Below are positions 1 through 9,068 of a DNA stretch of 64,000 bases, piece by piece. Below the pieces are notes generated by a model, which was given only the letters and a program-made list of their open reading frames with translations, was not told the origin of the DNA and did no database searches. Both the position numbers and the translations under genes were made by a program. Within the stretch, counting starts at the first letter, position 1. Each line of letters starts with the position of its first letter. The DNA comes from an uncultured Bacteroidales bacterium (GTDB taxonomy: Bacteria; Bacteroidota; Bacteroidia; Bacteroidales; P3): assembly GCA_905236645.1 (NCBI GenBank), contig CAJOMZ010000012.1, positions 1-64,000 on the forward strand, in the 5' to 3' direction.

Positions 1-9
1 GGTGGTGGC

Positions 10-1035
10 TTATTTATTCTTGCCGGCCAGCAGTCCGCAGGCGGCCATAATGTCTTCGCCTCGCGAGGCGCGAATGGTGCAGGTCACGCCGTGGGCGTTG
101 AGGTAGTCCTCGAAGGCGGTCATTGTCCGCTCGTCGCTGGTCTTGTAGGGCATTTCGGGCGAGGCGTGGAAGCGTATCAGGTTGACGCGGCAGCGCAGCC
201 CTTTGAGCAGTCGCACCAGCTCGGCGGCGTGGACGAGGTCGTCGTTGATGCCGCGGAACATCGTGTATTCGAATGAGATGCGTCGCTGGCCGAACCAGTT
301 GTATTGCTTGAGCAGGCTTATGATGTCGGCTATGGGGTAGGCCTTCTGCATCGGCATTATTGCGGCGCGCTCGTCGGCGAACGGGTTGTGCAGGCTCACG
401 GCCACGTGGACCTGCGTCTCGTCGAGCAGGCGGCGCAGCATCGGGGTGATGCCCACTGTCGACACGGTGATGCGGTGGGGGCTCCAGCCTAAGCCCCAGT
501 CGGCGGTGAGCACCTGGAGCGACTGGCAGAGGGCGTCGTAGTTGTCGAGCGGCTCGCCCATCCCCATAAAGACTATGTTGCTCAGCGTCTCGCTTTCGGG
601 GATGGAGAATATCTGGTTGAGTATCGCGGCGGCGTCGAGGCTGCCGTGGAAGCCTTGCTTGCCGGTTACGCAGAAGCGGCAGCCCATCTTGCATCCGCGC
701 TGGCAGCTTACGCATAGCGTGGCGCGGTCGCCGTCGGGGATGTAGACCGATTCAACGTGGTTGTGGCCGTCGGATTGCGGGTCCTGTATGGCGAAGAGGT
801 ACTTCTTGGTGCCGTCGGCCGATGTCTGGCAGTCGACAGGGGCGCTGCGGCCCACGGTGGCAATCTCGTTGAGCCGCGCGCGGATTTTGAGCGAGAGGTT
901 GGTCATCGAGTCGAAGTTGCCGACCCGCTTGCGGTACATCCAGTCGCACAGTTGCCTGGCGGTGAACTTCGGGAAGCCCTGCTCCAGGCAGAAGCTTTGC
1001 AGCTGTTCGAGCGATAGTCCTGAGAGTGCTTGCAT
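10..1035 (-). CDS. rlmN: 23S rRNA (adenine2503-C2)-methyltransferase, radical SAM
   Basis: 341-aa ORF with CxxxCxFC motif (CKMGCRFCVTGKQGF) and RlmN-like sequence (NIVFMGMGEPLDNYD). Confidence 0.95.
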   Translation of the reverse strand: MQALSGLSLEQLQSFCLEQGFPKFTARQLCDWMYRKRVGNFDSMTNLSLKIRARLNEIATVGRSAPVDCQTSADGTKKYLFAIQDPQSDGHNHVESVYIPDGDRATLCVSCQRGCKMGCRFCVTGKQGFHGSLDAAAILNQIFSIPESETLSNIVFMGMGEPLDNYDALCQSLQVLTADWGLGWSPHRITVSTVGITPMLRRLLDETQVHVAVSLHNPFADERAAIMPMQKAYPIADIISLLKQYNWFGQRRISFEYTMFRGINDDLVHAAELVRLLKGLRCRVNLIRFHASPEMPYKTSDERTMTAFEDYLNAHGVTCTIRASRGEDIMAACGLLAGKNK

Positions 1036-1036
1036 T

Positions 1037-3361
1037 TTACCAGGTTGTTGTAGTCTGGAAGGAGTTGTCGCCGGCCTCTTCCATCAGCTCCTGCTCATAT
1101 ACGCTCTCGTCCCAGATGAAGTCCTCGTCGGGCAGGTCGGGCTTGGTGAAGTCGCCCCGGTAGAAGTTGAGCACGTTGTCGTCGTAGACGCGGCGCATAT
1201 AGTGTCCGAAGATAGGCAGCGCCTGGCGTGCGCCCTGTCCGAACTCCATACTGCGGAAGTGTATGGAGCGCAGCTCGCCGCCGGTCCACACCACGGTGGT
1301 CATATTGGGCGTGATGCCCACAAACCAGCAGTCGCTGTTGTTCTGCGTCGTGCCCGTCTTGCCGGCCATCGGGTAGGAGAGCTTGAACTGCGAGCCGCGC
1401 AGCCGCGCGCCGGTGCCGCTGTCGACGACGCCTTTCATCATCTGTATCATCATCCAGGCTATGCGCGGGCTGATGGCTTCGCGGCGCTCGGGCGTGAAGG
1501 TCTCGAGCACCTTGCCCTTGTTGTCCTCAATGCGTGTGATGAAGATGGGCTGCACGTATTCGCCCTGGTTGGCGAAGGTGGCCATTGCCCCGGCCATCTC
1601 ATAGACGGTGATCTCGGCGGCTCCCACGCTGATGGCGGGCACGGCGTCGATGGGGCTCGTTACGCCCATCTTGCGGGCTATGTTGATGACCATATTGGGG
1701 CCGTTGGCTCCACCGGCCTTCATCAGGTAGGCCGACACCCAGTTGATGGAGTTGGCCAGCGCCCATTTCAGGGTGACCATCTCGCCCTCGCGCTGATGGC
1801 TCGAGTTGCGCGGGCACCAGTCGCCTATACACACCTCGGTGTTGGGCACCAGCGTGTAGGGGTTCATATCAAGGTCTTGCAGCGCCATCGTGTAGACAAA
1901 GGGCTTGAAGGTGGAGCCCACCTGACGGCGGCTCTGCAGCACGTTGTCATACTTGAAGTAGCGGTAGTTGATGCCGCCCACGTAGGCCTTGACGTAGCCG
2001 GTGCCCGTCTCGACCGACATCAGGCCGGCGTTGAGGAATTTCTTGACGTATACCAGCGAATCCCAGGGGGTCATCACTGTGTCGACAGGGCCGTTCCACG
2101 AGAAGACGCGCATCTTCACCTTCTCCTCCTTGAAGTATTTCTTGATCTCCGACTCGCTGGCCCCGTCCTGCTTCATCTGGTAGTAGCGGTCGGAGGCCTT
2201 CATCGCCAGCGTCAGGAAGTGGTCCTCCTGCTCCTTGGTCAGGTTGTTGAACGGGTTTCCGTTGCGGCGTGCCAGTTCCTTGAAGAAGGCGGGCTGGATG
2301 ACTTCCTTCATATGCTTCTCGACAGCCTTCTCCGCGTGGGCCTGCATACGCGAGTCGATGGTGGTGTAGATGCGCAGGCCGTCCTTGTGGACATCGTAGT
2401 ATGTGCCGTCGCTCTTCTTGTGGCTTCCGCACCAGTCCTTCATATAGCCGCGGATGTATTCGCGCAGATAGGGGGCCGCACCGTCGTTGTGGCTGATGGG
2501 GCGGTAGTGGCTCATATCTATCGCCTTCTCCTTGAGCTTATCATAGTCCTCGTCGCTCAGATACTTCTCGCCCGTGGCAGGGTCTTTGTAGCTGTTCATC
2601 TGGCTCATTACCACGTTGCGGCGCCGGGTGGCGTTGTCGGGGTGCAGCACAGGGCTGTAGGAGGTGGGAGCCTTCAGCAAGCCCACCAGTACGGCCGCCT
2701 CGTCGACCGTCAGCTCCGACGGACTCTTGTCGAAGAAGGTGTGTGCCGCCGTCTCTATGCCGTAGGCATTGCTGCCAAAGTCCACGGTGTTCAGGTACAT
2801 AGCCAGTATCTCCTCTTTCGAGTAGTTGTGCTCAAGCTTCACTGCCACTATCCACTCCTTGAACTTCGAGTGTATCAGGCCCAGCTTGCTCTTCCGCTCA
2901 CGAGGAAACAGGTTCTTGGCCAGCTGCTGGGTGATGGTGCTTCCGCCACCGCTGCTGCTGTGGCGGCCCACAAGGGTCTTGAAGAACACTCGCGCAAGGC
3001 TGCGCGCATCGATGCCGGCGTGGTCGTAGAAACGCACGTCCTCGGTGGCCACCAATGCGTGGATAAGGTTCAGGTTCTTGCCGCCATTGGTTATCTCACG
3101 GTAGGTCAGGCTGGAGCGGTTCTCGATGCCTATGTAGCCAAGCACTTCGCCGTCGGCGCTCCACACCTCCGATGCCAGGTTGCTACGAGGGTTCTCAAGC
3201 TCCTCGAACGACGGCATAAAGCCCAGCCATCCAAGCGAGAGCATCGTGAAGAACAGCACAAGCACAACCCAAAAGGCCGCGAAACTGATCCATACTATGC
3301 GTATGCCTCGGCGCGTGTCCTTCTTTGATGCTGCCTTTTTCTTTTTCTTATATTGGGCCAT
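1037..3361 (-). CDS. class A penicillin-binding protein (transglycosylase/transpeptidase)
   Basis: ATEDVRFYDHAGID and GGSTITQQLAKNLF transglycosylase motifs; STFKPF and KTGTTQNNSD transpeptidase motifs. Confidence 0.95.
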   Translation of the reverse strand: MAQYKKKKKAASKKDTRRGIRIVWISFAAFWVVLVLFFTMLSLGWLGFMPSFEELENPRSNLASEVWSADGEVLGYIGIENRSSLTYREITNGGKNLNLIHALVATEDVRFYDHAGIDARSLARVFFKTLVGRHSSSGGGSTITQQLAKNLFPRERKSKLGLIHSKFKEWIVAVKLEHNYSKEEILAMYLNTVDFGSNAYGIETAAHTFFDKSPSELTVDEAAVLVGLLKAPTSYSPVLHPDNATRRRNVVMSQMNSYKDPATGEKYLSDEDYDKLKEKAIDMSHYRPISHNDGAAPYLREYIRGYMKDWCGSHKKSDGTYYDVHKDGLRIYTTIDSRMQAHAEKAVEKHMKEVIQPAFFKELARRNGNPFNNLTKEQEDHFLTLAMKASDRYYQMKQDGASESEIKKYFKEEKVKMRVFSWNGPVDTVMTPWDSLVYVKKFLNAGLMSVETGTGYVKAYVGGINYRYFKYDNVLQSRRQVGSTFKPFVYTMALQDLDMNPYTLVPNTEVCIGDWCPRNSSHQREGEMVTLKWALANSINWVSAYLMKAGGANGPNMVINIARKMGVTSPIDAVPAISVGAAEITVYEMAGAMATFANQGEYVQPIFITRIEDNKGKVLETFTPERREAISPRIAWMMIQMMKGVVDSGTGARLRGSQFKLSYPMAGKTGTTQNNSDCWFVGITPNMTTVVWTGGELRSIHFRSMEFGQGARQALPIFGHYMRRVYDDNVLNFYRGDFTKPDLPDEDFIWDESVYEQELMEEAGDNSFQTTTTW

Positions 3362-3363
3362 AG

Positions 3364-3834
3364 CTATTTACTTGTGTTTTCGATGTGTAGTCCTATGTTC
3401 CTGATACCGGGCAGCAACGTGTCGCGCATAGCGTGACTAATGATGAATTGGTAGTTGCCCTGCTGCGGGAAGTGGAAGTAGCAGAACGGGTAGCGGCCGT
3501 CGACATAGTGTCCGTTCTCCTTGCCCAACCAGCGCCCGTCGCGCTCGGCCAGCAGGAACTCGATGTTGGTGTCGGCTGCAACGCTGCCGTCAGGATATAT
3601 GGTAGTGATGAAGAAGTAGATGTTGGAGTAGGGGTAGTCGTTGCGGTTGCGGATGTCAATGCAGCACAGATAGGTGCTGTTGGTGTCGTCAGCCTCAATG
3701 TTGAACACCAGTCTGTCGTCCATATTCCAGCCTTGTTCGTCGATATGGCGGTTCTCGTTGTACAGCTCGTTCCTGTTGCACGAGGCGGCAACCAGCGACA
3801 CTGTAATCAGTATCGGTAGCAGTCTTCTATTCAT
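3364..3834 (-). CDS. gldH: gliding motility lipoprotein GldH
   Basis: ORF MNRRLLPILITVSLVAASCNRNELYN (lipobox), ~156 aa, GldH-like composition and position; start trimmed from the 226-aa track ORF. Confidence 0.75.
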   Translation of the reverse strand: MNRRLLPILITVSLVAASCNRNELYNENRHIDEQGWNMDDRLVFNIEADDTNSTYLCCIDIRNRNDYPYSNIYFFITTIYPDGSVAADTNIEFLLAERDGRWLGKENGHYVDGRYPFCYFHFPQQGNYQFIISHAMRDTLLPGIRNIGLHIENTSK

Positions 3835-5428
3835 CTGTTCTCCTTTTGTTGCGGTTGTCGCGTCGGTCGCGTTGCTGGCGCGGCTCGTGTTGCGGTCTGG
3901 GTTCGCGGTTTTCCTTTTGTGGCCGCTGCTCGCGCGGCTGGCGGTTGTCGCGGTTGCCCTTATGCTGTCGGTTGTCTCGCTGGCCGTTGTTCTTCTGTGG
4001 CCTGTCGTGTCTGTCGTTCTGAGCCGGTGCTGCAGTGGCGGCATCGTCGGCCATAAGCTTCAGTTCGCGCTCGAATTCGGCCTCGCTCGATTCCTGTGCC
4101 AGTGCCGCCGTCGACATCAGCTCGACCTGATAGTCCTCGAGTTTCTCCGGATACTCCTGGTTCCTGTTCATCTCGATGACAGCCTTCACGTTCTCGGCGG
4201 TGACGGCATAGAGGTCGCTCTCGCCCTCGTAGGCATACCACATAATGCCGCGGAAGACATCGGTCTTCTTGTACAAAGCCAGTCCCTTCTTGAAACGCAG
4301 GGGCGTGTTGGCTGGCGGAAACTTCTTGAGGGCGTCGACATAGACTGCATACTCGAAGTTGAGACAGCATTTAAGCTTGCCGCACTGCCCGGCCAGCTTC
4401 TGCGGGTTGGGCAGTATCTGCTGCGTTTTCGCCACGCTTGTGGTCACCGACTTGAAGTTGGTGAGCCAGGTGCTGCAGCACAGTTCGCGGCCGCAGGTGC
4501 CGATGCCGCCCACCTTGCCCGCCTCTTGGCGCACGCCTATCTGCTTCATCTCGATGCGCACGTGGAACTGCTCGGCCAGCACCTTGATAAGGTTGCGGAA
4601 GTCCACGCGGTCGTCGGCGGTATAGTAGAATATGGCCTTCGAGTGGTCTCCCTGGTATTCCACGTCGTTAACCTTCATCACCAGGCCCAGGTCCTCGGCG
4701 ATGTGGCGGGTTTTTTTGAGTGTGGTCTCCTCCTCCTTTATGGCCGATGTCCAGCGTTCGATGTCGCTCACTTTGGCGCGACGGAACAGCTTCTTGACGG
4801 TGTCCGACTCGGGGTCCACCTTTTTCTTGAGCATCTGTATGCGGCACACCTCGCCGGTCAGACTGACGATGCCCACGTCGTGGCCCGGAATGCCTTCCAC
4901 GGCCACTATGTCGCCGTCGCTGACGTCGATGCCGTCGGGCAGGCGGTAGAACTCCTTGCGGTTGTTCTTGAAGCGCACTTCCACGCAGTCGAACGGCTTT
5001 TCCATCGGCTGGCGGATGCCCTTCATCCAGTTGCACGAGCCCACCTTGCAGCAGCTGCGCAGCTCCGTCTCCGACACAGGCGTGTAGGATTCGGGGCAGT
5101 GGTTGCAGCCGCGCGACAGGTAGACCGATTCCTTGTACTCCACCTTCGGCAGTGTCGGGTCGGGCTCCAGATAGGGGTCCATAGCGCTCTCGTTGGCCTC
5201 GTAGTCCATCGGCGGCTCTTCGTCGTCGCTGTCGATATAGCTCTTCTTCTTGCCGGCCTCGCGGCGTTCGCGCCGGCTGCGTATAAACTCCTCCAGGTCC
5301 TCGGGGGTCGCGATGTTGTCCTCCTCGTCGCCGGTCGGTTCAACCGCTGCGGGGGCCTCCTCGGGCAGGCGTTGCTCCTGCTCGCTGTCACTATATTTCG
5401 ATTGATTGTTTTTGGTTTCTTCGGTCAT
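3827..5428 (-). CDS. ricT: PSP1-domain protein RicT-like, with long basic/Q/N-rich C-terminal tail
   Basis: PSP1-type core (IGTCGRELCCSTWLTNFKSVTTSVAKTQQILPNPQKLAGQCGKLKCCLNFE); low-complexity R/Q/N/D tail. Confidence 0.88.
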   Translation of the reverse strand: MTEETKNNQSKYSDSEQEQRLPEEAPAAVEPTGDEEDNIATPEDLEEFIRSRRERREAGKKKSYIDSDDEEPPMDYEANESAMDPYLEPDPTLPKVEYKESVYLSRGCNHCPESYTPVSETELRSCCKVGSCNWMKGIRQPMEKPFDCVEVRFKNNRKEFYRLPDGIDVSDGDIVAVEGIPGHDVGIVSLTGEVCRIQMLKKKVDPESDTVKKLFRRAKVSDIERWTSAIKEEETTLKKTRHIAEDLGLVMKVNDVEYQGDHSKAIFYYTADDRVDFRNLIKVLAEQFHVRIEMKQIGVRQEAGKVGGIGTCGRELCCSTWLTNFKSVTTSVAKTQQILPNPQKLAGQCGKLKCCLNFEYAVYVDALKKFPPANTPLRFKKGLALYKKTDVFRGIMWYAYEGESDLYAVTAENVKAVIEMNRNQEYPEKLEDYQVELMSTAALAQESSEAEFERELKLMADDAATAAPAQNDRHDRPQKNNGQRDNRQHKGNRDNRQPREQRPQKENREPRPQHEPRQQRDRRDNRNKRRTDE

Positions 5429-5500
5429 TTAAGATTAAGTTGTTTATATGGTGAAATGATATTTGTTGCGATGTCGGATTGCATAGTCTTTGCGGCGGGC

Positions 5501-6553
5501 CTATCGTTTCTTCAGGGCCTTGCTGATTCTGAACGATAGTTCCATAAAGGCTATCTTGGCATAGGCGTTGCGCTCGATGGCATAGATGGCGTTGTTGAAC
5601 GCCTCGTTCAGCAGTTCGATGTTGCGTTCGGTAATCATTGCCGGGAAGGAGGCGTTGAACTTGGCGTCGCCGAAGTCCATCCTCGACGGCAGCCCCGCGT
5701 TGTTGCGCAGGAACGAGTCGCGTATGGCCTCCTGTGCATAGAGCAGAAAGCGCTTCTGCTGCTCGCGCCCCTTGGCGTGGAGCGTGTCGACCCAGCTCGA
5801 CAGCGATGCCATATTGAGCTTGAACAGCTGTCGCATCCAGGTGACATACAGCGTGTTGAACTCCTCGTTCGGCTCGGGGGCCCCGGCCTTGATGCGCGGC
5901 ACTCTCACCGTCTGCGCACGCGACACGATGGTGCTCAGCATCTTCTCGCTGCTCTCGGCCACAAGTATTATCAGCGTGTCGGGTGTCGGCTCCTCAAGGG
6001 TTTTCAGTATCTTGTTGGCGGCCGTGGTGTTGACCTTCTCGGCCATCCAGACAATCACCACCTTGTAGCCCCCCTCGTAGGCCTTGAGGCCCAGCGCCCT
6101 CGTCATCTCGTCGGCGTCGCGCTCGCGGACGATGCCCTGGCTCTTCTCCACGCCCACAAAGTCGTACCACTCGTCGAGCGTGCCCACCTGCCTGCGGGCG
6201 TTCAGAAACTCGCGGAACTCTCCCTGGAAGTCGGCCGACGATATGCCGGTGCCCTTCACCTGTGCCGTCGCCGCGTTGGGGAAGAAGAAGTGCAGGTCGC
6301 TGTGCGTCAGCTGCCTGTACTTCTTGCACGACGGGCATTCGCCGCACGAATCGGCGCGCAGGCCGCCCTCGGCGCTGTCGTAGTGCACGCGGTGCTCGCA
6401 GTTAAGATATTGCGCATACGCAATGGCCAGCGCCAGACTGCCCGAAGCGGTCTCGCCGAGGAACATTTGGGTGTGGCTGACACGCCCGGAATCGATAATT
6501 TCGGTCAGGTGATTGGCCGTAACTGACTGTCCAACAATATCTTTAAACTGCAT
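5501..6553 (-). CDS. holB: DNA polymerase III subunit delta'-like ATPase
   Basis: FKDIVGQSVTANHLTEII start, zinc-finger CxECPSCKKY, SSEKMLSTIVSRAQTVRVPRI. Confidence 0.85.
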   Translation of the reverse strand: MQFKDIVGQSVTANHLTEIIDSGRVSHTQMFLGETASGSLALAIAYAQYLNCEHRVHYDSAEGGLRADSCGECPSCKKYRQLTHSDLHFFFPNAATAQVKGTGISSADFQGEFREFLNARRQVGTLDEWYDFVGVEKSQGIVRERDADEMTRALGLKAYEGGYKVVIVWMAEKVNTTAANKILKTLEEPTPDTLIILVAESSEKMLSTIVSRAQTVRVPRIKAGAPEPNEEFNTLYVTWMRQLFKLNMASLSSWVDTLHAKGREQQKRFLLYAQEAIRDSFLRNNAGLPSRMDFGDAKFNASFPAMITERNIELLNEAFNNAIYAIERNAYAKIAFMELSFRISKALKKR

Positions 6554-6656
6554 AATACGCGTAAATCAATCTACAAAAATACTAATAATATCAGATATGG
6601 CAAAAAAAAGTTGATTTTCTTGCTGCGATGTCGCCGAAACCGCTGGGGGCTTCATC

Positions 6657-6683
6657 GGCGTTTTTTGCGTCAAAAAAACGCCT
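6657..6683. terminator. stem-loop GGCGTTTTTT-n-AAAAAACGCC
   Basis: 10-bp inverted repeat with short loop in the holB-mrdA divergent intergenic region. Confidence 0.4.
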
Positions 6684-6781
6684 GTTGACAATAAAACACT
6701 GGATATCAGCACGGTATGAGAAAACACCAAGACCGCACATAACTCGCTGTATGTCAGGTGCTTTGATGGGTCATCTTCGGT

Positions 6782-6874
6782 CGTTGTCCAGTCGTTGTCC
6801 AGTTGTTGTCCAGTTGTTGTCCAGTCATTGACTGGACAACAACTGGACAACGAGCGGACAACGACTGGACAACG
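6782..6874. repeat. Family A inverted tandem-array element, copy 1 (A1)
   Basis: Four 11-bp units (CGTTGTCCAGT x2, TGTTGTCCAGT x2), centre CATTG, then four inverted units (ACTGGACAACA/G, one AGCGGACAACG); 93-bp near-perfect palindrome centred at 6828. Confidence 0.97.
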
Positions 6875-7177
6875 AACGGTGTCGGTGCGGCGTTGGAGCG
6901 AAGAGGGGGCCTTGCTTCTCGGGCTGTGGCACGGGCGGTTTCGGGGACTGTCTGCGCGAGGCTGCGTTTTACGGGCTGCCGGATGTGGCATCAGGGGGGT
7001 CGGAACGGCGGTCGGTTTTTTTTCTTTGCACAATGGCTTCAGTATCGCGATATTTTTCGTAAATTTGCAGCAGCCTTTTTACGGGCTCTGCCCACTCAAC
7101 GCATTGATTGCTATGCTGTAATGCTCGATGCGGGGTGTTGGGGACTGTCCGTTTTGTGCAAAGTCTGTCGAATAGCA

Positions 7178-9065
7178 ATGAGAAACCAGTATCAAGAGCG
7201 CAGCACGGTTATCCGTATCATTTTCCTCACGGTGGGGCTTGTCTTCATCGTCAGGCTGGCCTTTATGCAGGTGTTCGACAGCGAGTACCGCCGCCAGGCC
7301 GACCGCCAGGCGCTGCGCCCCATAACGCAGTATCCGGCGCGCGGCTTGATATACGACCGCAACGGCGAGTTGCTGGTCTACAACGAGGCAGTGTACGACC
7401 TTATGGTCATTCCGCGAATGACGAAGGGGCTGGACACCAATATGTTCTGCCGCGTGATGGGCATCAGCCGCGACGAGTTCGACGCCCGTATGCGCAAGGC
7501 GTGCAAGTATTCCACCTATTCGGCGTCGCCCTTTATGAAGCAGGTGTCGAAAGAGGAGTACGGCTCGTGGGAGAACAGTCTCTACAAGTTCCGCGGCTTC
7601 TACGTGCAGCAACGCACGCTGAGGGTTTACGACAAGCCCATTGCGGCGCACGTGCTGGGGTATGTGGGCGAGGTGGACCAGAGCGAGTTAGACGCCGACA
7701 GGTTCTACAGGCAGGGCGACTATATAGGCAAGAGCGGCCTGGAGAAGTCGTATGAGGAGGTGCTGCGCGGCGTCAAGGGCAAGCGCATAATGCAGGTCGA
7801 CGTCCACAACCGCGAGATAGGCTCGTATATGAACGGCGCCTTCGACACGATGGCCGTGGAGGGAGGCAACCTCTACACGACGCTCGATGCCACGCTGCAG
7901 GAGTATGCCGAGGGGCTGATGGCCAACAAGCGCGGAAGCATCGTGGCCATAGAGCCGTCGACGGGCGAGGTGCTGGCAATGGTCAGCGCGCCGGGCTACG
8001 ACCCCAACCTGCTGGTGGGGCGCGTGCGCGGCGAGAACTACAGCAATCTGCTGCAGGACATCTCGCGCCCCCTGCTCAACAGGGCCCTGATAGAGCACTA
8101 TCCGCCCGGATCGATATTCAAGGTGGCCCAGGCCGTGACAGCGCTGCAACTGGGGGTCATCTCGCCAGGGTCGGGCTTTGTGTGCGACAAGTCGCTGGTG
8201 GGTTGCCACAACCATCCCAGCGCCCGCTCGGTGCAGGAGGCCATCAAGATGAGCTGCAACCCCTACTTCTACCAGGTGTACCGCCGTGTGATACAGCAGG
8301 GCCGGTACAAGAGCATCTATAAGGACAGCCCCTACGGGCTGACGGTGTGGCGCGACTATATGCTGCGCTTCGGCTTCGGGCAGAGGATGGGCATCGACCT
8401 GCCCGCCTCGGGCATCACGCCGGGCTTCATTCCCGACACGGCGTTCTACAACAAGAGGTACGGCCGCGAGCGCTGGGCGTTCTCGACCATCTACTCCAAC
8501 AGTATAGGCCAGGGCGAGGTGACGGTGGTGCCCATCCAGATGGCTAACCTGGCCTGCATCGTGGCCAACCGAGGCTATTACATTACGCCCCACTTGGTGC
8601 GAAGGCTATTACATTACGCCCCACTTGGTGCGATACTACGGGCCCGACTCGGTGCGCAACGAAGAGTTCTACACAAAGCACGAGACGGGCATCGGCAAGG
8701 CCTACTTCGACATTGCCGCCAACGGTATGTACGATGTGGTGCACACGGCCGGCGGCACGGCGCGCAGGGCCAACATACCCGACATCGACATCTGCGGCAA
8801 GACGGGTACGGCGCAGAACATCGGCGAGGACCACTCGGTGTTCATCTGCTTCGCCCCCAAGGACAAGCCGAAGATAGCCGTTTCGGTCTATGTGGAGAAC
8901 GCCCGCGGCGGTGGCGGATACTGGGCGGCGCCGATTGCGAGCCTGGTGGTGGAGAAGTACATACGCGGCGAGGTGACGCGCAAGGATGTGGAAAAGATGT
9001 ACCGCGAGGCGGCGCCTTGCCAGAAACTGCCGCTGACCAAAGTGGCCAAAAAGAAAAAGAAATAA
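7178..9065 (+). pseudogene. mrdA: penicillin-binding protein 2 with frameshift from a 31-bp tandem duplication (pseudogene, phase-variable allele or assembly artefact)
   Basis: Frame 1 (7178-~8633) has the PBP2 dimerisation domain, SIFK and SCN motifs; frame 2 (~8603-9065) has KTGTAQN (~8799) and the C-terminus; the two join in frame if one 31-bp copy is removed. Confidence 0.9.
8572..8633 (+). repeat. exact 31-bp tandem duplication inside mrdA
   Basis: AGGCTATTACATTACGCCCCACTTGGTGCGA at 8572-8602 and again at 8603-8633. Confidence 0.98.
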
Positions 9066-9068
9066 GCG

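Noticed and set aside
761-3328. 855-aa plus-strand ORF opposite the class A PBP gene
   Set aside because: Antisense shadow ORF created by the codon bias of the real minus-strand gene; low-complexity, no recognisable domain.
3674-5539. 621-aa plus-strand ORF opposite ricT
   Set aside because: Antisense shadow of ricT/gldH; the true frame has PSP1 motifs.
6782-6874. CRISPR array
   Set aside because: Units are 11 bp, contiguous without spacers, and inverted around a centre; no cas genes nearby.
6566-7033. ORFs containing [20 protein letters not shown]-type peptides (also at 25592, 30194, 31131)
   Set aside because: Translations of the TTGTCCAG arrays in several frames; these are repeat artefacts, not proteins.
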